DNA of 33,026 nucleotides from Paraburkholderia solitsugae (lineage in GTDB: Bacteria > Pseudomonadota > Gammaproteobacteria > Burkholderiales > Burkholderiaceae). The position numbers were made by a program, and so were the translations under genes. The stretch is from the NCBI RefSeq assembly GCF_013177695.1, contig NZ_WOEY01000048.1, positions 1 to 33,026 of the forward strand, written 5' to 3'. The notes under the pieces were generated by a model that was given only the letters and a program-made list of their open reading frames with translations, was not told where the DNA came from and made no database searches. This document shows, piece after piece, positions 1 through 8,484 of this stretch. Within the stretch, counting starts at the first letter, position 1; the number at the start of each line of letters is the position of its first letter.

Positions 1-1497
1 GCTCATGGCCATCCAACGACGCGCGCGGCGGCGAGCCGAGAATCCGGCGCTTCAAATGCCGCTTCGAGCCCCGCTTCAACCCTTCCCGCCCCCGCCCCGT
101 ACGATCCCGCACTCGACAGCAACCCGCACATGCAAGCCTGGCGCGGCCGCCTCGACGCGCTGCGCGCGCGCAATGCGATCGCCAAGCCGATGCGTGCTTG
201 CGGACCCTTGACGCGCGCTGCCGGGCTTGTGCTCGAAGCGGTCGGCCTGCGCCTGTCGGTGGGCGCCGAAGTGATGATCGAACTGCCATTCGGTAGTTCG
301 CTGGCGATGGCCGAAGCCGAAGTGGTCGGCTTCTCCGGCGACAAACTGTTTCTGATGCCGACGACCGAAGTGATCGGCCTCCTGCCTGGCGCGCGCGTTT
401 ATCCGCTTGAAAGCGCGCCCATCGCCGATCCCATGGCGGGGGCGAAACGCCTGCCGGTCGGCTGGGAATTGCTCGGCCGTGTGCTGGACGCGTCCGGCCG
501 TCCGCTCGACGGCCTTGGCCCGCTCGGTGCGCATGCCGATGCGCCGCTGTCGTCACCGGTCATCAACCCGCTGAACCGCGAGCCGATTCACAAGGTGCTC
601 GACGTCGGCGTGCGCGCGATCAACGCACTCCTGACCGTGGGCCGTGGCCAGCGCATGGGCCTGTTCGCCGGTTCGGGCGTCGGCAAATCGGTGCTGCTCG
701 GTACGATGGCGCGTTACACCAGCGCCGAGGTGATCGTGATCGGCCTGATCGGCGAACGCGGCCGCGAAGTGAAGGAATTCATCGAACAGATTCTCGGCGA
801 GGAAGGCCTCGCCCGCTCCGTCGTTATCGCCGCACCGGCCGACGTCTCCCCGCTCTTGCGGATGCAGGCCGCATCGTACTCGACCTCGCTCGCCGAATAT
901 TTCCGCGATCAGGGCAAGCACGTGCTGTTGCTGATGGATTCGCTGACCCGTTACGCGATGGCACAGCGCGAAATCGCGCTGGCGGTGGGCGAGCCGCCCG
1001 CCACCAAGGGCTATCCGCCTTCGGTGTTCGCCAAACTGCCGGCACTCGTCGAGCGGACCGGCAACGGCCCGGCGGGCGGCGGTTCGATCACCGCGTTCTA
1101 CACCGTGCTGACCGAAGGCGATGACCAGCAGGACCCGATCGCCGACTCCGCGCGGGCGATTCTCGACGGCCATATCGTGCTGTCGCGCTCGCTCGCCGAG
1201 GCCGGCCACTATCCGGCGATCGACATCGAAGCCTCGATTAGCCGGGCAATGACCGCGCTGATCGACGATAACCATCTCGAGAAGACGCGTATGTTCAAGC
1301 AGATGCTGTCGCGCTATCAGCGCAACCGCGATCTGATCAACGTCGGCGCCTATTCGAGCGGGCGCGACCCGTTGCTCGACCGTGCGATTGCGCTGTATCC
1401 GCGGATGGAAGCGTTTTTGCAGCAAGGTTTTCGCGAGTGCGCGAACTTTGAACCGAGTCTCGACATGCTGGACGCTCTGTTCGCCCAAGGAGGCTGA
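1..1497 (+). CDS. fliI: Flagellum-specific export ATPase FliI (5' partial)
   Basis: FliI is the cytoplasmic ATPase of the flagellar type III export apparatus; it works as a hexamer with FliH and FliJ to deliver substrates to the FlhA/FlhB gate. The Walker A loop GSGVGKS lies at about 670-690 and the Walker B stretch [16 protein letters not shown] at about 925-972, followed by the [12 protein letters not shown] segment typical of the F1-beta-like family. The frame is open from base 1, and residues upstream of the first in-window ATG (130) read as a plausible N-terminus ([17 protein letters not shown]). The true start is therefore probably outside the window, and 130 is only the first ATG. The C-terminus is complete. 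The stop is 2 bases before fliJ, whose Shine-Dalgarno sequence (AGGAGG) lies inside the fliI end, so the two are probably translationally coupled. Confidence 0.96.
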   Translation, partial: AHGHPTTRAAASRESGASNAASSPASTLPAPAPYDPALDSNPHMQAWRGRLDALRARNAIAKPMRACGPLTRAAGLVLEAVGLRLSVGAEVMIELPFGSSLAMAEAEVVGFSGDKLFLMPTTEVIGLLPGARVYPLESAPIADPMAGAKRLPVGWELLGRVLDASGRPLDGLGPLGAHADAPLSSPVINPLNREPIHKVLDVGVRAINALLTVGRGQRMGLFAGSGVGKSVLLGTMARYTSAEVIVIGLIGERGREVKEFIEQILGEEGLARSVVIAAPADVSPLLRMQAASYSTSLAEYFRDQGKHVLLLMDSLTRYAMAQREIALAVGEPPATKGYPPSVFAKLPALVERTGNGPAGGGSITAFYTVLTEGDDQQDPIADSARAILDGHIVLSRSLAEAGHYPAIDIEASISRAMTALIDDNHLEKTRMFKQMLSRYQRNRDLINVGAYSSGRDPLLDRAIALYPRMEAFLQQGFRECANFEPSLDMLDALFAQGG

Positions 1498-1499
1498 CG

Positions 1500-1949
1500 A
1501 TGGCGAATCACTTTCCGATCAAGACCCTCATTGGCCTCGCCCAGGACGACGTCGACGCCGCCGCACAACGTCTGGGCCGCGCGCAGCGCGAGCGCAACGA
1601 CGTGCAGTCGCAGCTCGACTCGCTGATTCAGTACCGCGACGAATATCACGCGCGCTTCACCGCGACCGCCCAGACGGGCATGCCCGCCGGCAACATGCGC
1701 AATTTTCAGGCATTCATCGATACGCTCGATGCCGCCATCGAACAGCAGCGCAACCTGCTGGTGACCGCCAATGCACGCGTCGAGGCTGCCAAGCCCGACT
1801 GGCAGCGCCAGAAGCAGAAGCTCGGTTCATATGAAGTGCTGCGGGCGCGTGGCGAAGCGGCCGAGGCGAAAACCATGGCACGGCGCGACCAGCGCGACTC
1901 CGACGAACACGCCGCGCGCATTCTGAGGATGCGCGCCGAGGGCGCCTGA
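1500..1949 (+). CDS. fliJ: Flagellar export protein FliJ
   Basis: FliJ is the small coiled-coil stalk protein that sits in the FliI hexamer and links it to FlhA, helping export and chaperone cycling. The 149-residue product is of normal length (about 147 in Salmonella). It is almost wholly helical and charged: Gln/Arg/Ala-rich heptad-like stretches at about residues 15-50 and 70-145, with no membrane segment or signal peptide. The ATG at 1500 follows AGGAGG with good spacing. Its place directly after fliI and before fliK is the usual one. Sequence identity in this family is low, so the call rests on length, coiled-coil character and context. Confidence 0.92.
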   Translation: MANHFPIKTLIGLAQDDVDAAAQRLGRAQRERNDVQSQLDSLIQYRDEYHARFTATAQTGMPAGNMRNFQAFIDTLDAAIEQQRNLLVTANARVEAAKPDWQRQKQKLGSYEVLRARGEAAEAKTMARRDQRDSDEHAARILRMRAEGA

Positions 1950-2010
1950 CCCGCCCGAACACCGCCTCGGTTGACCGAACACCCCGTTTGACAGATTGAC
2001 AGGATTCCCA

Positions 2011-3561
2011 ATGTCGCTTCTTTCACAGATCGGCTCGCTGCTCGGCTCTGCCAGCAGCACCGCCACCAGCGCGGCCATGGCCGCTGCGGCAAACACCAAG
2101 CCGTTCTCGCAAACGCTGCAGCAGAGCATCGACCTGCAGAACAACGCGGCCGCGCAGAGTGCGAACAAACCGCCGGCTTCGCCGTCCTCTGCATCGTCGT
2201 CGCCCTCCTCTTCGTCTTCGGCGTCCTCCTCTTCGTCGGCTTCATCGTCGTCGAGCGTACACGACGCACCGCCGCCGCCTGATCCTTCGACGAAGAGCTC
2301 GAACACCGCGAGCAGCAACGCGGACAACAGCAACTCGACGAGCGCGCCCTCATCCGGCTCGTCGTCCGCTTCGTCGTCCAACACACAGCAGGCCTCGACC
2401 GGCAACACCAACGCGACACCGCCGAAGTCCGGCAACACGACCACGCAGACCAGTGCGGGCACAGCAGCAGCAGCAGCGGCCGCTGCTCAGGCGCAAGCGC
2501 AGGCTCTAGCTCAAGCCAACGCGAACAGCGCCACCGACCCGGCGACCGCCGATCCTGCCACGGCGCTGACCGACGCCTCGACCACGCCGCCCGGCACGGG
2601 CACCGACACCACGACGGGCGGCACCCCGGGCAAAAAAACTGGCGCGACCGATTCGAAGTCGGTGCAGGACGCCTTGCAGGCGGCGCTGGCCGCGTTGGCG
2701 AGCGGCCAGGGCGTGGTTCCGGCGCAGGCCCTGGCGAGCACGGCGGCGAACGCAGCAACGACGGCGGGCGGTTTGGGTGCTGGCGCGAGCAACGGACTCC
2801 AGGGAACGACGGACGGCAAGACGCTTGCGGCCGGCTTGTTTGGCGACGGCAAGGGATCGGGCGCGGGCAAGGCCGCGTTGACGGCGGCGGCCACGACGGT
2901 GGCGGATCCATCGGCGTCAGCGAAAGCTGTGGCTGACGCGTTGACTGCGACGGCTGCTGGTGGTGTGCAGGCTGACGATCTGGCGTCCTTCAAGAGCGCG
3001 GCCGATGCCGCGACGGCGGCGCTGGCAGCCGGCCAGGCTGCGGCGGGCGCCGCGAGTACGACGGCGGCTGTGCAAACGACGGGGAACGCGGGTGCGGCGG
3101 AAGCGGCGAATGCGTTGTCGCCGCCGGTGGGCACGACGGATTGGGAAGATGCGTTGAGTCAGAAGGTGGTGTTTTTGTCGAATGCGCATACGCAGAGCGC
3201 CGAGCTGACTTTGAATCCGAAGGATTTGGGGCCCCTACAGGTTGTGTTGCAGGTTGCCGATAACCATGCACATGCGTTGTTTGTTTCGCAGCACCAGCAG
3301 GTGCGGGAGGCTGTCGAGGCAGCGTTGCCGAAGCTTCGCGAGGCGATGGAGTCCAATGGGATTGGGCTTGGGAGCGCTAGTGTTAGCGATGGGTTTGCCC
3401 GGCAGGGCGGGCAGCAGCAGAGTGCGGGTTCTAGGCAATCAGGTGGCGGGGGCAGCGGGGCTGCAGGGTCTTTTGCCGGTGGCACTGGTTCTGGTTCTGA
3501 CTCCGTCGTCGCTAATGTTGCCGTGCGGCGCAGTGTGGGGTTGGTCGATACGTTTGCTTAG
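2011..3561 (+). CDS. fliK: Flagellar hook-length control protein FliK
   Basis: FliK is secreted during hook growth as a molecular ruler and switches FlhB from rod/hook to filament substrates. The 516-residue protein has a low-complexity N-terminal two thirds: a Ser-rich run at about residues 55-90, a poly-Ala/Gln tract near 150-165, then long Ala/Thr/Gly stretches. The conserved C-terminal domain is at about 380-470, with the family core LTLNPKDLGPLQV followed by the helical segment VREAVEAALPKLREAMES; a Gln/Gly/Ser-rich tail follows. I chose ATG 2011 (MSLLSQIGSLL) over an in-frame TTG at 1996 because an AGGA lies just before 2011. Codon use changes in the last third, which becomes rich in G and T at third positions, unlike fliJ or fliM. 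Confidence 0.93.
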   Translation: MSLLSQIGSLLGSASSTATSAAMAAAANTKPFSQTLQQSIDLQNNAAAQSANKPPASPSSASSSPSSSSSASSSSSASSSSSVHDAPPPPDPSTKSSNTASSNADNSNSTSAPSSGSSSASSSNTQQASTGNTNATPPKSGNTTTQTSAGTAAAAAAAAQAQAQALAQANANSATDPATADPATALTDASTTPPGTGTDTTTGGTPGKKTGATDSKSVQDALQAALAALASGQGVVPAQALASTAANAATTAGGLGAGASNGLQGTTDGKTLAAGLFGDGKGSGAGKAALTAAATTVADPSASAKAVADALTATAAGGVQADDLASFKSAADAATAALAAGQAAAGAASTTAAVQTTGNAGAAEAANALSPPVGTTDWEDALSQKVVFLSNAHTQSAELTLNPKDLGPLQVVLQVADNHAHALFVSQHQQVREAVEAALPKLREAMESNGIGLGSASVSDGFARQGGQQQSAGSRQSGGGGSGAAGSFAGGTGSGSDSVVANVAVRRSVGLVDTFA

Positions 3562-3662
3562 TGGTTTTTTTGCCTTCGCGGTGCTTGTTTGTCTGTTTGC
3601 CTACGGCGGTGGGGTTTGCTTGTTTTTTGCCCGCGTGGCGCTTTTCTCTGTGTTTTTATGGT

Positions 3663-4356
3663 GTTGGCCTCTCCTTGAATTCTTATTGGATTATTAGCGT
3701 TGCCCCTGTGCGGGGCGGCACTTACTTTCTTTGCCGCCGCAAAGAAAGATAAGCAAAGAAAGCGGCTCAAACCGCTAGCTCATAAGCGGGTCCCCTGGCT
3801 TGGAGGGGGTAGTGGTGCATCTGGAATCCGTGCCCCCGCACATTCGGCGTCAGTGACAAAGGAGTCATCAGCTCCCACTCCGCACTACGTGCGTCGCGGA
3901 TGGGTCTGCCTGGGAAACCGAGGGCTTCTTTTGAAGCGGGGAGCTATGCTTCGGCGCAGCGCCCAATTATCTGGCCGTGAGAGGCACGGATACGCGGTGA
4001 TACGAGCCTGGGCTTCAAACGAAGTGCGGTGCCTCGTAGCGCGTTCGCGACGGGACGGTGGCCTACTGTGCCGAGTAGTTGACGGCGGGCGCGAAAACGA
4101 CCGGATGGTTTGGTGAAGTACACGTCGGCGCGCGCAGCGCCGCCGGAAGTATGACTGCTTTGTCACCAGGGCCGAATGTGCGAGGGCACGGATTCCAGAT
4201 GCACCACTACCGTGGCTGTGCGGGGGACCCGCTTAAGAATTAGCGGTTTTGAGCCGCTTTCTTTGCTTATCTTTCTTTGCGGCGGCAAAGAAAGTAAGTG
4301 CCGCCCCGCACAGGGGCAACGCTAATAGACCAATAAGAAATCAAGGAAAGGCCAAC
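3663..4356. repeat. Large palindromic intergenic element between fliK and fliL
   Basis: Two near-identical arms of about 206 bases face each other, 3663-3868 and 4151-4356, around a roughly 282-base unpaired centre. Matching landmarks are the CCCCTGTGCGGGGCGGCA block, the TTTCTTTGCCGCCGCAAAGAAAG block (itself a small palindrome) and ATCTGGAATCCGTGCCC. Weaker mirror similarity continues outward to about 3567 and 4415. Each arm can be read as the same short peptide beginning MSRFLCLSFFAAAKK. From memory this sequence recurs between genes in Burkholderia/Paraburkholderia genomes, where it yields many spurious hypothetical proteins; I could not check that here. No transposase is present. It splits fliIJK from fliLMNOPQR and could form a very large RNA hairpin. 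The 3562-4557 gap holds no gene I can support. Confidence 0.85.
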
Positions 4357-4557
4357 GCCGCAGGCAAGCAGGCAAGCAGACAAACAACGAGCGCCGCGCA
4401 GGCAAAAACCCCAAACGCCGCGCCGTCAGGCGCCCCCCGCCCAAACGGGCAAAAACCAGAGATAGCCCTCAATAACCCTTCTTTTCGACCCATCGCGCCG
4501 CAGGCAAATAAACAACAATCACCCTCACCAGCACTAAAGGCAAGCAAAGCAAACCTC

Positions 4558-5064
4558 ATGGCAACCACGACCGCAAACCAGCAAGCCGCGCCCGCCTCGC
4601 CGGGCCCCTTGAAGCGCATCATCCTGATCGTCGTCATCGCGCTCATCGCCGCAGGCGCCGCCGGCGCGGGTGTGTGGTTCTACATGTCCCAGCGTAGCCC
4701 GGCCCCCGCCTCAGCGGCCACGGCCAGTGCGCCGGCGCCACTGGCCGTGCCGCTGTTCTTCCCGCTCGAATCGATGACGGTCAACCTGCAATCGGACGAC
4801 GGTCAGCAACACTTCCTGCGTATCGGCCTGACCCTCAAGCTCAACGACCCGAAAACCCAGCAGGAACTCTCCGACCATATGCCGGAAGTGCGCAGCCGCA
4901 TCCTCCTCGCCCTGTCGAACAAACATCCGGAAGACCTCGCGCCGCTCGAAGGCAAACGCGCGCTGGCCACCGAACTCCAGACATTGATCGAACAGCCGAC
5001 CGATAAAGGCGCGCCGCCGATCCACGTCCAGGACGTGCTGTTCACCGAATTCGTCGTGCAGTGA
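4558..5064 (+). CDS. fliL: Flagellar basal body-associated protein FliL
   Basis: FliL is a single-pass inner-membrane protein near the MotAB stator that supports torque and motility. The 168-residue form shows a short cytoplasmic lead (MATTTANQQ), a membrane helix at about residues 19-42 (IILIVVIALIAAG...), and a periplasmic domain with the family-typical FPLESMTVNLQ and FLRIGLTLKL segments, ending VQDVLFTEFVVQ. The reading frame is open upstream without a stop to a TTG at 4249 inside the palindrome, giving an apparent 271-residue version. I reject that start because it begins with repeat sequence and FliL is normally about 150-180 residues. ATG 4558 has only a weak ribosome binding site. It begins the fliLMNOPQR run. 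Confidence 0.93.
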   Translation: MATTTANQQAAPASPGPLKRIILIVVIALIAAGAAGAGVWFYMSQRSPAPASAATASAPAPLAVPLFFPLESMTVNLQSDDGQQHFLRIGLTLKLNDPKTQQELSDHMPEVRSRILLALSNKHPEDLAPLEGKRALATELQTLIEQPTDKGAPPIHVQDVLFTEFVVQ

Positions 5065-5126
5065 CGTTCTCAGTGACGTCATTCACCGCCGCCATCATTA
5101 ACCGCCGGACGCACGAGGAATAAGGA

Positions 5127-6125
5127 ATGGGCCACGAAGAGTTCATGTCCCAGGAGGAGGTCGATGCCCTCCTCAAGGGCGTCACCGGCGAGTCCGACTC
5201 GGTCGCCGAGCAGACCGATCGTGCGGGCGTACGCCCGTACAACATCGCGACGCAGGAACGCATCGTCCGCGGCCGGATGCCCGGCCTCGAAATCATCAAC
5301 GACCGCTTCGCGCGCCTGTTGCGCGTCGGTATCTTCAACTTCATGCGGCGTTCGGCGGAAATCTCCGTCGGTCCAGTGAAGGTGGTGAAGTACAGCGAGT
5401 TCACCCGCAACCTGCCGATCCCGACCAACCTGAACCTGGTCCATGTGAAGCCGTTGCGCGGCACATCGCTGTTCGTGTTCGACCCGAATCTGGTGTTCTT
5501 CGTGGTCGACAACCTGTTCGGCGGCGACGGGCGTTTCCATACCCGCGTCGAAGGCCGCGATTTCACGGCAACCGAGCAGCGCATCATCATGAAGCTGCTC
5601 AATCTCACGTTCGAGCACTACGCGGCGTCGTGGAAAAGCGTGCGCCCGCTGCAGTTCGAATTCGTACGCTCGGAAATGCACACGCAGTTCGCCAACGTGG
5701 CGACGCCGAACGAAATCGTCATCGTCACGCAGTTCTCGATCGAGTTCGGCACGACGGGCGGCACGCTGCACATCTGCATGCCGTATTCGATGATCGAGCC
5801 GATCCGAGACATTCTCTCGTCGCCGATCCAGGGCGAGGCGCTCGAAGTCGACCGCCGCTGGGTCCGCGTGCTGTCGCAACAGGTGCAGGCAGCAGAAGTG
5901 GAACTGACCGCCGACCTTGCACAGGTGCCGGTCACGTTCGAACAGATCCTGAACATGCGCCGTGGCGATGTTCTGCCGATCAACATCCCCGAACACATCA
6001 CGGCGAAAGTCGATGGCGTGCCGGTGATGGAGTGCGGCTACGGAATTTTCAATGGTCAGTACGCGTTGCGGGTCCAGAAAATGATCAGCGCAGCCGACAC
6101 GATGAAGGAAGGTGGATATGAGTGA
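5127..6125 (+). CDS. fliM: Flagellar motor switch protein FliM
   Basis: FliM is the middle C-ring protein; it binds phosphorylated CheY and sets rotation direction. The 332-residue protein has the N-terminal CheY-binding peptide MSQEEVDALLKG at residues 7-18, a CheC-like middle domain at about 45-230 (with MPGLEIINDRFARLLR and NLVFFVVDNLFGGDG), and a C-terminal SpoA domain at about 250-325 (GDVLPINIPEHITAKVDGVPV). The length matches the family (334 in Salmonella). The start follows a purine-rich GAGGAATAAGGA. It overlaps fliN by 8 bases, which suggests coupled translation of the two switch proteins. Confidence 0.98.
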   Translation: MGHEEFMSQEEVDALLKGVTGESDSVAEQTDRAGVRPYNIATQERIVRGRMPGLEIINDRFARLLRVGIFNFMRRSAEISVGPVKVVKYSEFTRNLPIPTNLNLVHVKPLRGTSLFVFDPNLVFFVVDNLFGGDGRFHTRVEGRDFTATEQRIIMKLLNLTFEHYAASWKSVRPLQFEFVRSEMHTQFANVATPNEIVIVTQFSIEFGTTGGTLHICMPYSMIEPIRDILSSPIQGEALEVDRRWVRVLSQQVQAAEVELTADLAQVPVTFEQILNMRRGDVLPINIPEHITAKVDGVPVMECGYGIFNGQYALRVQKMISAADTMKEGGYE

Positions 6126-6582
6126 CCTGAACGCAAAGACTGAGGCCGAACTGGCCGCTGGCGCGCCGCAACTGGCCGCCGACGCAGCCAGCGCCGAAGA
6201 CGACGCGGCGATGGCCGACTGGGCCAGCGCGCTGGCCGAGCAGAACGACAACACGGAAGTCAGCGCAACCACGGCAGGCGTGTTCCAGCCGCTCTCGAAG
6301 GTCGAGTCGACCTCGACGCGTAATGACATCGACATGATCCTGGACATTCCCGTCCAGATGACCGTCGAACTCGGCCGCACCAAGATCGCGATCCGCAACC
6401 TGCTGCAACTCGCGCAAGGTTCGGTCGTGGAACTGGACGGCATGGCCGGTGAACCGATGGACGTGCTGGTCAACGGCTGCCTGATCGCCCAGGGCGAAGT
6501 GGTGGTCGTCAACGACAAGTTCGGTATCCGTCTGACCGACATCATCACGCCGTCCGAACGCATCCGGAAGTTGAATCGATGA
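6118..6582 (+). CDS. fliN: Flagellar motor switch protein FliN
   Basis: FliN forms the lower C-ring with FliM and docks FliH-bound export cargo. The 154-residue product has a variable acidic/Ala-rich N-terminal half and a conserved SpoA domain at about residues 75-152 (IDMILDIPVQMTVELGRTK, ELDGMAGEPMDVLVNGCLIA, FGIRLTDIITPSERI). I chose ATG 6118 because AAGGAAGGTGG lies just upstream; a GTG two codons earlier (6112) is possible but badly spaced. The start overlaps the fliM end in ATGAGTGA, and the stop overlaps fliO in ATGA. Confidence 0.97.
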   Translation: MSDLNAKTEAELAAGAPQLAADAASAEDDAAMADWASALAEQNDNTEVSATTAGVFQPLSKVESTSTRNDIDMILDIPVQMTVELGRTKIAIRNLLQLAQGSVVELDGMAGEPMDVLVNGCLIAQGEVVVVNDKFGIRLTDIITPSERIRKLNR

Positions 6583-7283
6583 ACCGTGTTGCCGGTCGCG
6601 CCGCGTTGCGTATGCCGCAGGGTTCGCCTCAGTCACATGCGTCACATGCGTCACATGCGTCACATGCGTCACATGCGTCGCGCCATGATCTCCATCGCAC
6701 TGGCCTCGCGACGACCGCGGCAACGACAGCGACAGCGACTACGTCGGCGCTGATGGCCGCACTGGCCTCCGTGGCGACATTCGCACCATCGGCCGCGCAC
6801 GCAGCCGACATGAACGCGGTCAACAACGCCGCGAAAATCGCGTCGGGTGTCGGTGCCGGCACGGCCGTTCCGGCGCTTGGCGTCGGCGCGGTGTTGCAAA
6901 CCATTGTCGGCCTGCTGGTCGTGATCGGTCTGGTGTTCGCCTGTGCATGGCTCGCGCGCCGCTTCGGCTTGCAACCCGCCCATCGCGGCGGCCTCGTAAA
7001 GACGATTGGCGGTGCCTCGCTCGGCGGCAAGGAGCGGGTCGCGGTGGTCGAGATCGGCGATACGTGGCTCGTGCTCGGCACGGCGCCGGGCAATGTGCGT
7101 CTGCTGCACACGATGCCCGCCGGTTCGGCCGCAGTCGATCCGGCCGCAGGCACGCAACCCGCCACACCAGGCGCATCCGGTACCGGCGCAGCATTGCCCG
7201 GCACCTTCGGCCAACGCTTTCGCGACGCTTTAAAAGGCGAAGTGGGCAAACGTTTCAATGGGCAAGGCAGCGGGGATCGGTAA
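6579..7283 (+). CDS. fliO: Flagellar biosynthetic protein FliO
   Basis: FliO is a small membrane protein that helps assemble the FliPQR export gate. In the 234-residue product, after a long N-terminal lead comes a signal-like hydrophobic stretch at about 47-70 ending SAAHAAD. Then comes the true membrane helix at about 103-125 ([22 protein letters not shown]), followed by the conserved cytoplasmic domain ([20 protein letters not shown]). The lead carries five in-frame copies of a 9-base repeat encoding Ser-His-Ala, so this part may vary between strains. The start overlaps fliN by 4 bases, and the TAA stop shares one base with the fliP ATG (TAATG). Confidence 0.93.
   Translation: MNRVAGRAALRMPQGSPQSHASHASHASHASHASRHDLHRTGLATTAATTATATTSALMAALASVATFAPSAAHAADMNAVNNAAKIASGVGAGTAVPALGVGAVLQTIVGLLVVIGLVFACAWLARRFGLQPAHRGGLVKTIGGASLGGKERVAVVEIGDTWLVLGTAPGNVRLLHTMPAGSAAVDPAAGTQPATPGASGTGAALPGTFGQRFRDALKGEVGKRFNGQGSGDR
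6633..6677 (+). repeat. Tandem 9-bp repeat, five copies, inside fliO
   Basis: Five perfect head-to-tail copies of TCACATGCG, in frame with fliO and encoding (SHA)5. A three-codon unit can expand or contract without breaking the frame. The identical codons in each copy point to recent slippage expansion, not old sequence under protein-level selection. Confidence 0.97.
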
Positions 7284-8116
7284 TGCAGTTCAGTCTTCAA
7301 TCAGCGCAATCAGTGCGTCACGCGCACGCCACTCGCATGTCTTCTGCCGCCTCGAAAGTCATTCCCGTGCTGCGCCGTGTCGCGCCAGTGGTATTACCGG
7401 CTCTGATGCTCGCACTGCCGACGCTGTCGTTCGCGCAAACCGCCGGCTTGCCGGCCTTCAATACGAGCCCGGGCCCGAACGGTGGCACGACCTACTCGCT
7501 GAGCGTGCAGACGATGCTGCTGCTCACGATGCTGTCGTTCCTGCCTGCGATGGTGCTGATGATGACGAGCTTCACGCGCATCATCATCGTGTTGTCGTTG
7601 CTGCGCCAGGCGCTCGGCACGACCACCACGCCGCCTAACCAGGTGCTGGTCGGTCTCGCGCTGTTCCTCACGCTATTCGTGATGTCGCCAGTGCTGGACA
7701 AGGCCTATAACGACGGCTACAAGCCGTTCTCCGAAGGCTCGATGCCGATGGAGACAGCCGTCAACCGCGGCCTCGCGCCGTTCAAGACCTTCATGCTGCG
7801 CCAGACCCGCGAAAGCGATCTCGCATTGTTCGCCCGCATCTCGCACGCCGCGCCGATGCAAGGCCCGGAAGATGTGCCGCTGTCGCTGCTGGTGCCGTCG
7901 TTCGTGACGAGCGAACTGAAAACGGGCTTCCAGATCGGCTTCACGATTTTCATCCCGTTCCTGATCATCGACATGGTGGTGGCGAGCGTGCTGATGTCGA
8001 TGGGGATGATGATGGTGTCGCCCGCCACCATCTCGCTACCGTTCAAGCTGATGCTGTTCGTGCTGGTCGACGGTTGGCAATTGCTGCTCGGCTCGCTCGC
8101 GCAGAGCTTTGTTTAA
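7283..8116 (+). CDS. fliP: Flagellar biosynthetic protein FliP
   Basis: FliP forms the pentameric core of the type III export gate with FliQ and FliR in the inner membrane. From ATG 7283 the product is 277 residues. It has a cleavable-type hydrophobic leader ending LPTLSFAQT at about 50, then membrane segments including [32 protein letters not shown] and a C-terminal pair ([20 protein letters not shown] and [18 protein letters not shown]). The FliP signatures [11 protein letters not shown] and [11 protein letters not shown] are intact. The frame is open further upstream inside fliO, but 7283, which shares a base with the fliO stop, is the natural start; ATG 7337 is an alternative giving a shorter leader. 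Confidence 0.97.
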   Translation: MQFSLQSAQSVRHAHATRMSSAASKVIPVLRRVAPVVLPALMLALPTLSFAQTAGLPAFNTSPGPNGGTTYSLSVQTMLLLTMLSFLPAMVLMMTSFTRIIIVLSLLRQALGTTTTPPNQVLVGLALFLTLFVMSPVLDKAYNDGYKPFSEGSMPMETAVNRGLAPFKTFMLRQTRESDLALFARISHAAPMQGPEDVPLSLLVPSFVTSELKTGFQIGFTIFIPFLIIDMVVASVLMSMGMMMVSPATISLPFKLMLFVLVDGWQLLLGSLAQSFV

Positions 8117-8181
8117 CCGCGTCGCTTAGCGGCCTCATCTAGCTGCGCCACTCAACCCCTCACGCTTCCGGTCGACTCGCC

Positions 8182-8451
8182 ATGAATCAAGAATCCGTCA
8201 TGACGCTCGCGCACCAGGCCATGTACGTCGGCCTGCTGCTTGCCGCGCCCTTGCTGCTGGTCGCGCTGGTGGTCGGTCTGGTAGTGAGCCTGTTCCAGGC
8301 CGCTACGCAGATCAACGAAACCACGCTGTCATTCATTCCGAAGTTGCTCGCCATCGCCATCACGATGGTGATCGCCGGTCCGTGGATGTTGACCACCATG
8401 CTCGACTATCTGCGCCAGACGCTCACCAACATCCCGTCGCTCGTCAACTGA
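8182..8451 (+). CDS. fliQ: Flagellar biosynthetic protein FliQ
   Basis: FliQ is a two-helix inner-membrane component that wraps the FliP-FliR export gate core. The 89-residue length is exactly that of the family. Hydrophobic helices lie at about 14-38 (AMYVGLLLAAPLLLVALVVG) and 55-75, separated by the conserved loop FQAATQINETTLSFIPK. It follows fliP after 65 bases. The ribosome binding site is weak, so expression may depend on readthrough translation from fliP. Confidence 0.97.
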   Translation: MNQESVMTLAHQAMYVGLLLAAPLLLVALVVGLVVSLFQAATQINETTLSFIPKLLAIAITMVIAGPWMLTTMLDYLRQTLTNIPSLVN

Positions 8452-8484
8452 GCGCGGCGCCGGCTTCCGCCCTTCTCCACCGTC

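Noticed and set aside
1996..2010. FliK start at TTG 1996.
   Set aside because: ATG 2011 has a better-placed AGGA and gives the usual N-terminus (MSLLSQIG).
3700..4116. Open frame of 138 codons, and an opposing 93-codon frame at 3885-4166, inside the palindromic element.
   Set aside because: They cross repeat arms, have no ribosome binding site or recognisable domain, and the arm-derived peptide appears on both sides of the palindrome. Best explained as non-coding repeat.
4249..4557. FliL beginning at TTG 4249 (271 residues).
   Set aside because: The extra residues are translated repeat and low-complexity flank; FliL families are about 150-180 residues and the fit starts at ATG 4558. Kept as a finding because the frame is stop-free.
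5079..6563. Minus-strand open frame of 494 codons opposite fliM-fliN.
   Set aside because: Antisense shadow of conserved switch genes; no family resemblance.
6633..6677. Possible CRISPR or iteron array from the 9-bp repeats.
   Set aside because: Units are directly adjacent with no spacers, in frame inside fliO; a coding tandem repeat.
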